In this document: piece after piece, positions 23,992 to 33,292 of the stretch
Layout: every line of letters begins with the position of its first letter
Position numbering within the stretch: position 1 is the first letter of the stretch
Assembly: GCA_027492275.1 (NCBI GenBank)
Contig: JAPUFC010000082.1
Location: forward strand, 1 to 41,065
From: Mesorhizobium sp.
GTDB lineage: Bacteria; Pseudomonadota; Alphaproteobacteria; Rhizobiales; Rhizobiaceae
DNA length: 41,065 nt
Direction of reading: 5' to 3'
The notes under the pieces: generated by a model
Told to the model about the DNA's origin: nothing
The model's database searches: none
Seen by the model: only the letters and a program-made list of their open reading frames with translations
Translations under genes and position numbers: made by a program

Positions 23992-26900
23992 ATGCTCCAT
24001 GCTCCGATCCCCGCCGTCGAGGCGGCTTCGCTTCCGCTTGGCTCCTCCCCTCCGCCAGCCGCCGCCATCCTTGCCGCCGCCGAGCGCATCCTCTCCCACC
24101 TCCAACAGGGCCACACCGTCGATGCCGCCATGCTGCGCAGCGCCATGGAGGACGCCTTCGGCGCGTCCGACACTGCCGGCGCCTGGGACTGGAAAACCGC
24201 CTATGACGCCTGCGAGGCCGCGACCGTCCTGTTCCTGCGCAAATACGGAAAGTCGCTTTTCCGCAAAGCCGCATCGCCGGCTTCACGGTTGTCGGCTCTC
24301 GCCAAGATCGTCGGGCTGCTGCCAACGCACACCCGCCGATCCGAGGAGGCGCAGGCCTTCCAGCAATTCTCGACACCGATTCCGCTCGGCCTTGCCGCGC
24401 TGACGGCGGCGACATTGACCCCGGCCGACCACGTGCTGGAGCCGTCCGCTGGCACCGGACTGCTCGGCGTCCTCGCCGAGACCACCGGCGCATCGCTCAT
24501 CCTCAACGAGCTGGCAGAGACCCGCGCGGATCTTCTCGCCTCTCTCTTTCCGGCCGTTCCTGTCACGCGTTTCGACGCCGCGCAGATCGACGACCATCTC
24601 GATCCGGCCGCGGTGCCGAGCGTCGTCATCATGAATCCGCCATTCTCGGTGATGGGGAACGTCACCGGGCGGGTCGCTGACGCCGCGTATCGGCATATCG
24701 CCTCGGCGCTGGCCCGGCTGGCCGATGGCGGGCGCCTGGTCGCCATCACCGGCGCCAATTTCTCGCCCGAGCTTCCGGCCTGGCGGGACGCTTTCGTCCG
24801 CCTGCAGGAGCGCGGCCGCGTCGTTTTCACTGCGGCGATCGCCGGCTCGGTCTACGCCAAGCACGGCACGACCATCGAGACGCGCCTGACCGTCATCGAC
24901 AAGGCGCCGGCCGGCGACGCCGAGCATTTTCCGGACTCCGCCGGCGTCGCTCTCGACGTCGCGACGCTGCTCGGCTGGATCGACACGCAGCTTCCCGCGC
25001 GCCTGCCGCTCTCGATCGCACGTCCCGCCGCGACGCCAGCTACCACGCCGCGCACGGTGCGAGGCTATCTCGCCCGCACGGCGACTGCTCAGCCCGCCCG
25101 TCGCATCGCCCAGCTCGAAGGCGTGCCGCTCGCCTATGAGACCATCGACTGGACGCCGCCGGAGAGCGGCAGCCTGTCGGACTCGATCTATGAGACCTAT
25201 GCGCTCCAGTCGATCCGCATCGAGGGCGCGCAGTCGCATCCGACCAAGCTGGTGCAGTCCGCCGCCATGGCCTCGGTGGCACCGCCGAAGCCGAGCTATC
25301 GGCCGATGCTGCCGGCGCCGATCGTCGCCGACGGCATCCTGTCCGACGCCCAGCTCGAGACGGTCATCTATGCCGGCGAGGCCCATGGCGAATATCTCGC
25401 CGGGGCCTGGACCGTGGACGAGACCGGCGATCTCGTCACCGCCGCGCCGGACGATGCCCCGAATGCGGTCCGCTTCCGCCGTGGCTTCATGCTCGGCGAC
25501 GGCACCGGCGCCGGCAAGGGCCGCCAGTCGGCCGGCATCATCCTCGACAACTGGCTGCAGGGACGCCGCAAGGCCGTCTGGATCTCCAAGTCCGACAAGC
25601 TGCTGGAAGACGCCCAGCGCGACTGGTCGGCGCTCGGCATGGAACGCTTGCTGGTCACGCCGCTGTCGCGCTTCCCGCAGGGTACGTCGATCCGGCTGCC
25701 CGAAGGCGTCCTATTCACCACCTACGCCACGCTACGGTCCGACGACCGTGGGAAGAAGCTTTCGCGGGTCAAGCAGATCGTCGAATGGTTGGGCTCCGAT
25801 TTCGACGGAGTGATCATTTTCGACGAGTCCCACACGATGCAGAACGCCGGCGGCGGCAAGGGAGAACGGGGTAACGTTGCCCCGTCGCAGCAAGGCCGTG
25901 CGGGCCTCCGGCTCCAGCACGCGCTCCCGAACGCCCGCGTGGTCTACGTCTCGGCAACCGGCGCGACCACAGTCCACAATCTCGCCTATGCCCAGCGCCT
26001 CGGCCTGTGGGGCGGCGAGGATTTCCCCTTCGCTAACCGGTCAGAATTCGTCGAAGCCGTCGACAATGGCGGCGTTGCGGCCATGGAGGTGCTCGCCCGA
26101 GATCTGCGCGCGCTCGGCCTCTACACGGCCCGCTCGCTCTCCTATGACGGGGTCGAATACGAGCTGGTCGAACACCAGCTCACGCCCGAGCAGACCCGAA
26201 TCTACGACGCCTATGCCGGCGCCTTCGCCATCATCCACAATCATCTCGATGCAGCGATGCAGGCCGCCAACATCACCGGCTCGATCGGCACGCTGAACCG
26301 GCAGGCCAAATCGGCCGCACGCTCAGCCTTCGAGAGCGCCAAGCAGCGCTTCTTCGGCCATCTCCTGACCAGCATGAAGACCCCGACGCTCATCCGCTCG
26401 ATCGAACAGGACCTGGCTGACGGGCACGCCGCCGTCATCCAGATCGTCTCGACCGGCGAAGCCCTCATGGAGCGGCGTCTCGCCGAGATCCCGACCGAAG
26501 AATGGAACGACGTCCGCGTCGACATCACGCCGCGCGAATATGTCCTCGACTATCTCGCCCATTCCTTCCCGGTGCAGCTCTACGAGCCTTTCTCCGATAG
26601 CGAGGGCAACCTGTCGTCGCGTCCGGTCTATCGCGACGGCCAGCCCGTCGAGAGCCGCGAGGCCGTCGCCCGCCGTGACGAGCTGATCGAACGCCTCGCA
26701 TCGCTGCCGCCGGTCCCGGGCGCGCTCGACCAGATCGTCCAGCGCTTCGGCACGGACGTGGTCGCCGAGGTGACCGGCCGCTCGCGGCGCGTGGTGCGCA
26801 GGGGCAAGCGGCTCGCCGTCGAGAACCGGTCGGCGTCAGCCAATCTCGCCGAGGCCGCCTCGTTCATGGACGACGACAAGCGCGTCCTCGTCTTCTCCGA

Positions 26901-28317
26901 TGCCGGCGGCACTGGCCGCAGCTATCACGCAGACCTCGCTGTCCGGAACCAGCGCCTGCGCATCCATTATCTCCTTGAGCCCGGCTGGAAGGCCGATGCG
27001 GCGATCCAGGGGCTCGGCCGCACCAACCGCACGAACCAGGCGCAGCCGCCGCTCTTCCGGCCGATTGCCACCGACGTGAAGGCCGAGAAGCGTTTCCTCT
27101 CGACCATCGCGCGCCGGCTCGACACGCTCGGCGCCATCACGCGCGGACAGCGCCAGACCGGCGGTCAGGGCCTGTTCCGGCCCGAGGACAATCTCGAATC
27201 CCACTATGCGCGCGATGCGCTGCGCCAGCTCTACCTCTTGCTCGCGCGAGGCAAGGTCGAGGGCTGCTCGCTCGATCGCTTCGAGTCCGCCACCGGCCTC
27301 AAGCTTATGGACGACAACGGCATCAAGGACGAGTTGCCGCCCATCACCACCTTCCTCAACCGGCTGCTGGCGTTGACGATCGAGCTGCAGGGCATCCTGT
27401 TCACCGCCTTCGAGCAACTCCTGACGGCGAAGATCGAGGGCGCGATCCGCAGCGGCCACTATGACGTTGGGCTGGAGACGCTGCAAGCCGAGAGCTTCGT
27501 GGTCACGGACAGCCAGGTCATCCATGTTCATCCCGGCACCGGCGCAGAGACGCGCCTGCTGACGATCACGCGCCGGGAGCGCAATCGCCCCGTCACTCTT
27601 GCGCGCGCGCTCGACCATCTCGCCGATCCGCGCGCGCGGCTGCTGGTCAACGGTCGCTCGGGCCGCGCCGCGGTGCAGATACCGGCCCCGTCGATGATGC
27701 TCGACGACGGCGAGATCGAACGCCGCGTCTGCCTGATCCGGCCGATGGAGCAACATTATGCGCCGCTGCGCATGATGGACGAAAGCCATTGGGAGGAAGC
27801 CGGCCACGACCGCTTCGCTGCCGCATGGGAGGCCGAGCTTGCCGACATCCCGGAATTCTCCGACAGCACGATCCACATCGCCGCCGGCCTGCTGCTGCCG
27901 ATCTGGAAGCGCCTGCCGGACGAGTCGACGCGGGTCTATCGGCTCCAGACCGACGCGGGCGAGCGCATCATCGGCCGCCGGGTATCGCCGGTCTGGGCCG
28001 CCAACGCCGCCTCGCAGGGGGCGAGCACGCTGACGCCGGAACACGCCTTCGCCGCGCTGATGCAGGGCAGCACGGTCCTCGACCTCGCCGAGGGCCTCCA
28101 GCTTCGCCGCGCGCGCGTCATGAGCGCCTATCGCCTGGAGCTGACCGGCTTCACCGAGCCGATGCGCGAGCGGCTGCGGGCCTATGGCCTGTTCAGCGAG
28201 ATCATCTCCTGGAAGCTGCGATTCTTCGTGCCAGTCGACGGAACCGCCGTGAGCATCCTCGCCAAGCTGCTCGAGACCTATCCGGTGGCGCGCATCTTAG
28301 AACGGGAGGCCGTGTGA
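23992..28317 (+). CDS. Strawberry-notch-type helicase with N-terminal methylase-like domain
   Basis: A 1441-residue protein. Residues about 120-330 form a DNA-methyltransferase-like fold: VLEPSAGTGLLGVL (SAM site) and NPPF (215-218), the N6-adenine MTase catalytic motif. The superfamily 2 helicase follows with GDGTGAGKGRQ (Lys509), DESH (611-614), YVSATGAT, and a C-terminal lobe ending GLGRTNRTNQAQ (motif VI arginines). Thereafter is the strawberry-notch C-terminal domain. Such giant proteins are typical of plasmids, phages and ICEs and are suspected to unwind and modify element DNA, perhaps protecting it from host restriction. The ATG at 23992 gives MLHAPIPAVEAASLPLG. The stop overlaps the next start. 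Confidence 0.9.
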   Translation: MLHAPIPAVEAASLPLGSSPPPAAAILAAAERILSHLQQGHTVDAAMLRSAMEDAFGASDTAGAWDWKTAYDACEAATVLFLRKYGKSLFRKAASPASRLSALAKIVGLLPTHTRRSEEAQAFQQFSTPIPLGLAALTAATLTPADHVLEPSAGTGLLGVLAETTGASLILNELAETRADLLASLFPAVPVTRFDAAQIDDHLDPAAVPSVVIMNPPFSVMGNVTGRVADAAYRHIASALARLADGGRLVAITGANFSPELPAWRDAFVRLQERGRVVFTAAIAGSVYAKHGTTIETRLTVIDKAPAGDAEHFPDSAGVALDVATLLGWIDTQLPARLPLSIARPAATPATTPRTVRGYLARTATAQPARRIAQLEGVPLAYETIDWTPPESGSLSDSIYETYALQSIRIEGAQSHPTKLVQSAAMASVAPPKPSYRPMLPAPIVADGILSDAQLETVIYAGEAHGEYLAGAWTVDETGDLVTAAPDDAPNAVRFRRGFMLGDGTGAGKGRQSAGIILDNWLQGRRKAVWISKSDKLLEDAQRDWSALGMERLLVTPLSRFPQGTSIRLPEGVLFTTYATLRSDDRGKKLSRVKQIVEWLGSDFDGVIIFDESHTMQNAGGGKGERGNVAPSQQGRAGLRLQHALPNARVVYVSATGATTVHNLAYAQRLGLWGGEDFPFANRSEFVEAVDNGGVAAMEVLARDLRALGLYTARSLSYDGVEYELVEHQLTPEQTRIYDAYAGAFAIIHNHLDAAMQAANITGSIGTLNRQAKSAARSAFESAKQRFFGHLLTSMKTPTLIRSIEQDLADGHAAVIQIVSTGEALMERRLAEIPTEEWNDVRVDITPREYVLDYLAHSFPVQLYEPFSDSEGNLSSRPVYRDGQPVESREAVARRDELIERLASLPPVPGALDQIVQRFGTDVVAEVTGRSRRVVRRGKRLAVENRSASANLAEAASFMDDDKRVLVFSDAGGTGRSYHADLAVRNQRLRIHYLLEPGWKADAAIQGLGRTNRTNQAQPPLFRPIATDVKAEKRFLSTIARRLDTLGAITRGQRQTGGQGLFRPEDNLESHYARDALRQLYLLLARGKVEGCSLDRFESATGLKLMDDNGIKDELPPITTFLNRLLALTIELQGILFTAFEQLLTAKIEGAIRSGHYDVGLETLQAESFVVTDSQVIHVHPGTGAETRLLTITRRERNRPVTLARALDHLADPRARLLVNGRSGRAAVQIPAPSMMLDDGEIERRVCLIRPMEQHYAPLRMMDESHWEEAGHDRFAAAWEAELADIPEFSDSTIHIAAGLLLPIWKRLPDESTRVYRLQTDAGERIIGRRVSPVWAANAASQGASTLTPEHAFAALMQGSTVLDLAEGLQLRRARVMSAYRLELTGFTEPMRERLRAYGLFSEIISWKLRFFVPVDGTAVSILAKLLETYPVARILEREAV

Positions 28318-29351
28318 TGTTGCGTCACGATGCTTCCGATCTTGCCCACCGCCTCGGCCGGCAGGCCGAGGCGGTGTGCCGCCATTACCTCTCCAGCGGG
28401 CGGCGCGAGGGTCGCTACTGGCTGGTCGGCGATGTCCGCAACACGCCGGGCCGCTCGATGTATGTGCGGCTCAAGGACTCGCCCAAGGGCCCCGCCGGCA
28501 AATGGACGGACGCCGCGACCGGCGAGCATGGCGATCTGCTCGACGTGATCCGCGAGAGCTGCGGCCTCATCAACTTCAAGGACGTCGCCGGCGAGGCACG
28601 GACCTTCCTCAGCATGCCGCCCCCCGAGCCGATGCCGGCAAATCCCCGTCAGGCCGCAGCACCGCACGGGTCGCCCGAGGCTGCCCGCCGTCTGATCGGC
28701 ATGTCGCAGTCGATCACCGGCACGCTCGTACAGTCGTATTTACGCGAACGCGGCATTACGGATTTACGCGGAACCGGAAACCTGCGCTTCCACCCGCGCT
28801 GCTATTATCGACCCGACGAGCATTCTCCGACCGAGACCTGGCCGGCCATGATCGCCGCCGTCACCGACCTCCGCGACGGGATCACCGGGGCGCATCGGAC
28901 CTGGCTCGACCCGCGACGCCGCGACAAGGCGCCACTCGACACGCCAAGGCGGGCGATGGGCGATCTTCTAGGCAATGCTGTGCGCTTCGGCACGGGCGGC
29001 GAAGTGATGGCGGCCGGCGAAGGCATCGAGACCGTCCTGTCCGTCAGGCAGGTCTTGCCCGAGATGCCGATGCTGGCTGCGCTCTCCGCGGCCCATCTCG
29101 CCGCCATCCTGTTCCCCGACACGCTGCGGAGGCTCTACATCCTGCGCGACGACGATCCGGCCGGTGATGGTGCGCGCGACAGCCTGGTCGAACGGGCGAA
29201 CGCGGCTGGGGTCGAGGCGATCGTCATCTCGCCCCAACTCGGCGACTTCAACGAGGATCTCCGCACCCTCGGCATCGACGCGCTCAGAAGCCAGACCCGG
29301 ATGCAGATCGGGCCGCAGGACGTGGCGCGCTTCTTGGGCGTAGCGGCATAG
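28317..29351 (+). CDS. Toprim-domain protein (DUF7146/primase-like)
   Basis: A 344-residue protein that begins with a TGATG overlap with the helicase gene. The first half (GRREGRYWLVGDVRNTPGRS, then DLLDVIRESCGLINFKD) resembles a primase-type zinc-finger-like domain without the cysteines. The C-terminal half has Toprim motifs: AAGEGIETVLSV (Glu235) and LYILRDDDPAGDGA (Asp278-280). Its partners are typically large helicases, so it may be a primase-like enzyme for element DNA synthesis. DNA-binding specificity is not visible. The pairing with the strawberry-notch gene is conserved in related elements. Confidence 0.85.
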   Translation: MLRHDASDLAHRLGRQAEAVCRHYLSSGRREGRYWLVGDVRNTPGRSMYVRLKDSPKGPAGKWTDAATGEHGDLLDVIRESCGLINFKDVAGEARTFLSMPPPEPMPANPRQAAAPHGSPEAARRLIGMSQSITGTLVQSYLRERGITDLRGTGNLRFHPRCYYRPDEHSPTETWPAMIAAVTDLRDGITGAHRTWLDPRRRDKAPLDTPRRAMGDLLGNAVRFGTGGEVMAAGEGIETVLSVRQVLPEMPMLAALSAAHLAAILFPDTLRRLYILRDDDPAGDGARDSLVERANAAGVEAIVISPQLGDFNEDLRTLGIDALRSQTRMQIGPQDVARFLGVAA

Positions 29352-29659
29352 CCGGCAGGAAGGAAGGTGGCGGCGATGCCGCTATGCCTGTCCGGATGCC
29401 CATACCGTCTGAGAGGACCGCACCTCGGCCTTCGAGAGGGCGATCAGCCCACAGTCGGGCCGGCCCGGCAATGGCGGCGGCCGGCTATTTTCCGGCGGCG
29501 CGTGCCGCGCCTTTCCATCGCGAGACAAAATAGTCGGCCTTCGCCATCCTCCGCTAACGCTCCGGCCCTGCGCTGCGCTCCGGGTGCAGGGCCGTCCCGC
29601 CGGTGGGCTTCGTCGCCATGAAGGCCGCGACGGTCGCGGTCCTAACGACGGAGCATCCC
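29352..29659 (+). promoter_or_regulatory. Long structured leader D upstream of the DUF2493 gene
   Basis: 308 bp without a gene. An almost perfect 21-position stem runs from ATGGCG (29471) through CTATTTT (29485-29491) and back by AAAATAG (29527-29533) to CGCCAT (29547), with one C-U mismatch. Inside are the small hairpin GGCGCG-TGC-CGCGCC (29497-29511) and the unpaired TTTCCATCGCGAGAC. A second hairpin GGCCCTGC/GCAGGGCC spans 29563-29592. The central part recurs upstream of the DUF736 gene at 32615-32662 with changed but still paired stems. Leader or protein-binding DNA site; function unknown. Confidence 0.6.
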
Positions 29660-30583
29660 ATGGACGCGCATAACGACTTCGAACCGCACCACGAATCCTC
29701 ACCTACCGACCATGTCCTCAATGAACTGCAGCTCCACGGCTATCGGCCCTTCGCCGACGAACCGGACCAGCGCCTTCTTCCGGACGGCAATGCAGTCGCA
29801 GGGGCCGTCGCCGACATCTTCGACGCCCTGATCGTCACTCTGGAGGACACTCGTCTCGAACCCGACCTCGACGATCTCCTCTGGTCGACCGTCAACGTCT
29901 TTCATCGCGCCACCGAACGGATCGCACGCGAGCTCGACGACAACGAGCAGGCCCAGAAGCGCTCGCAGCGGGAACAGGACGGCAGCGAGGTGAAGTCGGT
30001 CGAACTCGAGCGGCAGATCGCCGAAGGTATGACGCTCATCGAACGCCAGGCTGCTTTCGAGCTGATGCGCGACCAAGCCGCCGAACACTACGAACACCAT
30101 GTCGGCAAGCCTTGGCTCCCGCGCAGCGGATCGAAGGTCAACCATCGCAATCTCACCTCGGCGATGATCGACAGCCGCGACTTCCTGATGGCGAAGAAGC
30201 GTGCCGATCAGGAAGTTCTCCTTCCTCCCGGCCCGAAGATCGTCGTCACCGGAGGGCTCGACTTCAACGATCACCGGCTCATCTGGGCCAAGCTCGACCA
30301 AGTGCATGAGAAGCACCCCGACATGGTCCTTGTTCACGGCAAGTCGCCGAAGGGCGCCGACAAGATCGCCTCGCTCTGGGCGAAGAACCGCAACGTCCCG
30401 CAGATCGGCTTCGCGCCCGATTGGACCAAGCACGGCCGGGCAGCGCCGTTCAAGCGCAACGACGAGATCCTGAATATCGTGCCCAAGGGCGTGATGCACT
30501 TCCCCGGTACTGGCATAAACGACAACCTTGCCGACAAGGCCAAGAAGCTCGGCATCCCGGTCTGGAAGTTCGGCGGCGCGTGA
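29660..30583 (+). CDS. DUF2493 (SLOG-fold, YspA-like) protein
   Basis: A 307-residue protein. The N-terminal 180 residues are helical with many charged residues (ATERIARELDDNEQAQKRSQ). The C-terminal 110 residues are a DUF2493 domain: KIVVTGGLDFNDHRLIWAKL, then VLVHGKSPKGADKIASLWAK, IGFAPDWTKHGRAAPFKRND. This SLOG-type Rossmann fold binds nucleotides or nucleotide-derived ligands, and related SLOG proteins act in conflict and signalling systems. GGAGCATCCC precedes the ATG at 29660. It is a common backbone gene in these elements; the ligand is not known. Confidence 0.88.
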   Translation: MDAHNDFEPHHESSPTDHVLNELQLHGYRPFADEPDQRLLPDGNAVAGAVADIFDALIVTLEDTRLEPDLDDLLWSTVNVFHRATERIARELDDNEQAQKRSQREQDGSEVKSVELERQIAEGMTLIERQAAFELMRDQAAEHYEHHVGKPWLPRSGSKVNHRNLTSAMIDSRDFLMAKKRADQEVLLPPGPKIVVTGGLDFNDHRLIWAKLDQVHEKHPDMVLVHGKSPKGADKIASLWAKNRNVPQIGFAPDWTKHGRAAPFKRNDEILNIVPKGVMHFPGTGINDNLADKAKKLGIPVWKFGGA

Positions 30584-30605
30584 GCGCCGCCCGACTTCGC
30601 AATAA

Positions 30606-31241
30606 TTGCCGATTGCGAGTATTGTCGATCGGACGGATATTGGACAGGAGACGCTTCTGAATCTCGACATCGACCTCCCGCCGCGCACGGAACCGCTCAT
30701 CATTCCCTGGCCATCGTCGGGAATGCCTGGTGGATTCCTTCAGTTCGACGATCCCGAGACATGGCGGAAATTCATCGTCGGCCTCGCCATCGACGAGCGA
30801 ATTCCGGACATCGTGCGCGCGAAGTTCGCACGGGCGCAGACGCTCTACCTCCTGGGCTGGGTCGACCTCGACGTGATGAAAGCCGGTGAGCTCGCAGCGC
30901 TGATCGCCCTCGAACTCGCCACGATGGACCGATATGGCGACAAGATCTCGAAGAAGAGCCGCACCTTTGCGACGCTGCTGAAGCACATGGTCGACGTCGA
31001 CGGCCTGACCGACGCGCACATCCCGATGATCGTCCGCACCGGCGGCACCGGGATCGGGTTCGTCACCGGCAAGGCGAAGCCCAGCCTCAGCCAGCGGCGC
31101 AACGGCATGGCGCATGGAGATCCCTTCGACGGACTGCCGGTCGGCGGGCTGCTCGAGCTGGTTCGCGACCTGATCAACTATGCCTACCGGGACTTCATCG
31201 CCAACGCCCCGGCATGGCGAATGCAGGTGCTTCCCGACTGA
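30606..31241 (+). CDS. HEPN-like helical protein with RNGMAH motif, non-ATG start
   Basis: A protein of up to 211 residues without a named family. The sequence is mostly helical, and residues 165-170 (counting from the TTG at 30606) read RNGMAHG, an R-x4-H motif as in HEPN domains, followed by LLELVRDLINYAYRDF. No ATG exists near the likely N-terminus. TTG 30606 lacks a ribosome binding site, whereas CTG 30657 has AGGAG six bases upstream and gives LNLDIDLPPRTE. The first ATG (30723) would cut the N-terminus. The RNGMAHG motif makes an RNase or an Abi-like role possible; it may be cargo. Confidence 0.65.
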   Translation: MPIASIVDRTDIGQETLLNLDIDLPPRTEPLIIPWPSSGMPGGFLQFDDPETWRKFIVGLAIDERIPDIVRAKFARAQTLYLLGWVDLDVMKAGELAALIALELATMDRYGDKISKKSRTFATLLKHMVDVDGLTDAHIPMIVRTGGTGIGFVTGKAKPSLSQRRNGMAHGDPFDGLPVGGLLELVRDLINYAYRDFIANAPAWRMQVLPD

Positions 31242-31459
31242 CGGGACTGGGCCGTCTCCCGATGCCGAGCACCACACCCGCTTCTCTGCGCTGATCCTTG
31301 GTCAGACTGGCCGCTTGTCGCCATCAACCCGTAAAGGGTCGGCTATGCCAGCATGCCGCCGCTACGGCTGCGCCTGCGCGGTGATTGCAGCGCTCAGTCC
31401 GACACCTCGGGCGCCTGTCAGCGGGGGATGGTCCTCCGCTCGAAACAGGAGCCGGATCG
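31242..31459. other. Spacer between HEPN-like gene and small gene
   Basis: 218 bp. I see no gene, clear promoter or terminator in it. Confidence 0.4.
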
Positions 31460-31627
31460 ATGTCCCTCAACGACGCGCACGCCTTCGCCTTCAGCCTCGC
31501 CACCACCCTGATGGCCGCCATCATCATCTTCCAGGCCGGCGACGGCACCCTCTCGGTGACGCCCGCCAGTGAATACGACGGTGACATGACCGCGATCGTC
31601 CATGAGATCGATCCTTTCGCCCCATAA
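31460..31627 (+). CDS. Small hypothetical protein of ICE backbone
   Basis: A 55-residue protein, MSLNDAHAFAFSLATTLMAA onward, preceded by AGGAGCCGGATCG. The first half is moderately hydrophobic (FSLATTLMAAIIIFQAG) and the rest acidic (ASEYDGDMTAIVHEID). It resembles small proteins annotated in Mesorhizobium-type elements. Function unknown; it might be membrane-associated. Confidence 0.7.
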   Translation: MSLNDAHAFAFSLATTLMAAIIIFQAGDGTLSVTPASEYDGDMTAIVHEIDPFAP

Positions 31628-31765
31628 CCGGGGCGAACCGGCGCCGCCGAGCGGAAGTCGCGCGCGATTCCCGCTCCCGGCACAGGCGAATTTCAGCTAT
31701 AGTTCGAGTGCGCCGTGGTGGTGGTGGAGGCGCGACCGTCAGATTTTCTCACGGAGACCACCACC

Positions 31766-32209
31766 ATGATCATCATCACAATTCTCGCATCCCTCGCAGC
31801 AATAGGCCTGCTTTGCTGGCTGCTGTTCACGCTGGCCGTCTTCGCGTTGCCGGCGTTCGTCGGCTTTACCGCAGGCGCCTGGGCGCACGACACCGGCGCC
31901 GGCTTTCCCGGCGCGATCCTCGTCGGAGCGGTCGCCGCCGCTCTCACGCTGGCGGCCGGCCATCTGCTGATCGCCTTCGTCCGACCCATGTGGCTGAAGC
32001 TGATCGTGGCCATCGCCTTCGTCGCACCGGCGACGATTGCGGGGTTCCATGCCACGCATGGCATCGTGAAGCACCTGATGCCGTCGGACGCCTGGCAGAT
32101 CACAATCTCCATTATCGGTGCCATCGCTGTCGGCATCACGGCCTTCTTCCGGGTCGCGGGAATGGCCACGGCCAGCGGCCCCACCGGCCGGGACCTCGCG
32201 CGGGCCTGA
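31766..32209 (+). CDS. Small inner-membrane protein with about four helices
   Basis: A 147-residue protein. Hydrophobic segments lie at about residues 2-25 (IIITILASLAAIGLLCWLLF), 26-48, 50-70 (GAILVGAVAAALTLAAGHLL), 75-95 and 107-130 (ITISIIGAIAVGITAFF). CACGGAGACC precedes the ATG. No conserved domain is recognised. Its place among backbone genes suggests an accessory role at the membrane. Confidence 0.75.
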   Translation: MIIITILASLAAIGLLCWLLFTLAVFALPAFVGFTAGAWAHDTGAGFPGAILVGAVAAALTLAAGHLLIAFVRPMWLKLIVAIAFVAPATIAGFHATHGIVKHLMPSDAWQITISIIGAIAVGITAFFRVAGMATASGPTGRDLARA

Positions 32210-32774
32210 AATTGCGTATGTCGTCGTGGTGCGGACCAGGGCGACAATGAAAGCAGCGATTCCCGTCAGGAGAGTTGGGTGGTTGCGGGGCTTGGAAAGC
32301 GGATCGTCGTACGGCCCTGAAAGCGACCCATGGGGGCGGAGGCGCAGCGGCAGCCGCCTGAGCTTGTGCCGAGATCCAGTTGGTGCGGGAACCTCCCACG
32401 GAGGCAAGCCGGGTCATGATGCCGTTATCGGCCCAGACAGGGCAACATAGCTCGTCGGTGGGGTTCTTGGCGATGTCATCTTGGCGGCGACGACGGCCGC
32501 CATCTCTCCCTTTCTGCCCGTCACGCGACCGCTCCAAACGGCCTCTCCAATGGCCTGATCTGGCCGAAAGGCCGGCTTCGCCTCGATCGCCTATGACGCA
32601 ACAGCCGCGTCAAACTTTCTTCCCCTGGCGGCTGCACCGTCATTCCTCGCGAGACAAGAAAGCCCTCCTTAGCTGTCAGGCCCCTTCGGGGTGCGCCGTC
32701 GATCGCCTCCGGCCAACCGATCGCCATCGAGGCCGCAATGGTGCGGGCTCGGGAACGGAAAACGGAGACTTACA
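32210..32774 (+). promoter_or_regulatory. Gene-free region with leader E upstream of the first DUF736 gene
   Basis: 565 bp with no gene I can support in either strand. It holds a hairpin TGACGC/GCGTCA (32594-32612) and then element E: CTTTCTT (32615-32621) pairs with AAGAAAG (32656-32662). Inside are a small hairpin GGCGG-CTGCA-CCGTC (32627-32641) and TTCCTCGCGAGAC, matching leader D. Further downstream GGCCCC-TTCG-GGGTGC and ATCGCCAT..AGGCCGC also correspond. E lies 112 bases before the DUF736 ATG, close to the distance in D (126). Confidence 0.55.
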
Positions 32775-33101
32775 ATGGCGACCATCGGCACCTTCAAGAA
32801 GACAGGCTCGAACGAGTTCACCGGCGACATCGTCACCCTCAGCGTCCAGGCCAAGAACGTGCGCATCGTCCCCGACCAGCGCGCCACCGGCGAGAACGCT
32901 CCCAGCCACCGGGTCCTGGTTGGCCGCGCCGAGATCGGCGCCGCCTGGTCCAAGCGCTCTAACGAGGGCCGCGACTATCTGGGCCTCAAGCTCGACGACC
33001 CGAGCTTCAACGCCCCGATCTACGCCAACCTCTTCGACGACGAAGGCGAAGACACTTTCTCGCTGATCTGGTCCCGCCCCAACGGGCGGCGCGGCGACTG
33101 A
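32775..33101 (+). CDS. DUF736 domain protein (first copy)
   Basis: A 108-residue protein, MATIGTFKKTGSNEFTGDIV onward, with the DUF736 pattern ending YLGLKLDDPSFNAPIYANLF and SLIWSRP. DUF736 proteins are abundant in alphaproteobacterial plasmids and ICEs, are small and beta-rich, and may bind DNA; the role is not known. GGAGACTTACA precedes the ATG. It has a long structured leader of its own and a strong hairpin at its 3' end. A paralogue lies at 38289. Confidence 0.92.
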   Translation: MATIGTFKKTGSNEFTGDIVTLSVQAKNVRIVPDQRATGENAPSHRVLVGRAEIGAAWSKRSNEGRDYLGLKLDDPSFNAPIYANLFDDEGEDTFSLIWSRPNGRRGD

Positions 33102-33111
33102 GGCCCCGCGC

Positions 33112-33139
33112 AAGGCCCCGGCCGGAAGGTCGGGGCCTT
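33112..33139 (+). terminator. Strong hairpin after the DUF736 gene
   Basis: AAGGCCCCGGCC-GGAA-GGTCGGGGCCTT gives a 12-bp stem with one G-U pair and a four-base loop. It begins 10 bp after the stop codon and is followed by CGGCTATG, not by a T run. Probably it ends the backbone transcript before the control block. Confidence 0.7.
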
Positions 33140-33234
33140 CGGCTATGATCGCCAGCCGACCGAATCAGTTCCGGCGGATTGCCCGCTAACCCTTGACACC
33201 GCTATGCCTTTTGCCTCGCCAAAACTGCTAAGAG

Positions 33235-33249
33235 CGACTATTATAGTCG
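33235..33249 (+). promoter_or_regulatory. Operator-like palindrome upstream of the QseC-like gene
   Basis: CGACTA-TTA-TAGTCG is an inverted repeat containing TATTAT, which could be the -10 box of the promoter. A protein bound here would block transcription, so autoregulation by the HTH protein encoded 44 bp downstream is likely. TTGACA occurs at 33193 but is too far away to serve as its -35 box. Confidence 0.6.
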
Positions 33250-33292
33250 TAGTTCTGGCGTGCGCGTAGGCCCGAATGGGAGGTGATCATGC

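Noticed and set aside
32136-32537. Minus-strand frame of 133 codons in the gene-free region before DUF736
   Set aside because: Low-complexity Pro/Ala/Arg translation overlapping the end of the membrane-protein gene; looks like a GC-rich chance frame.
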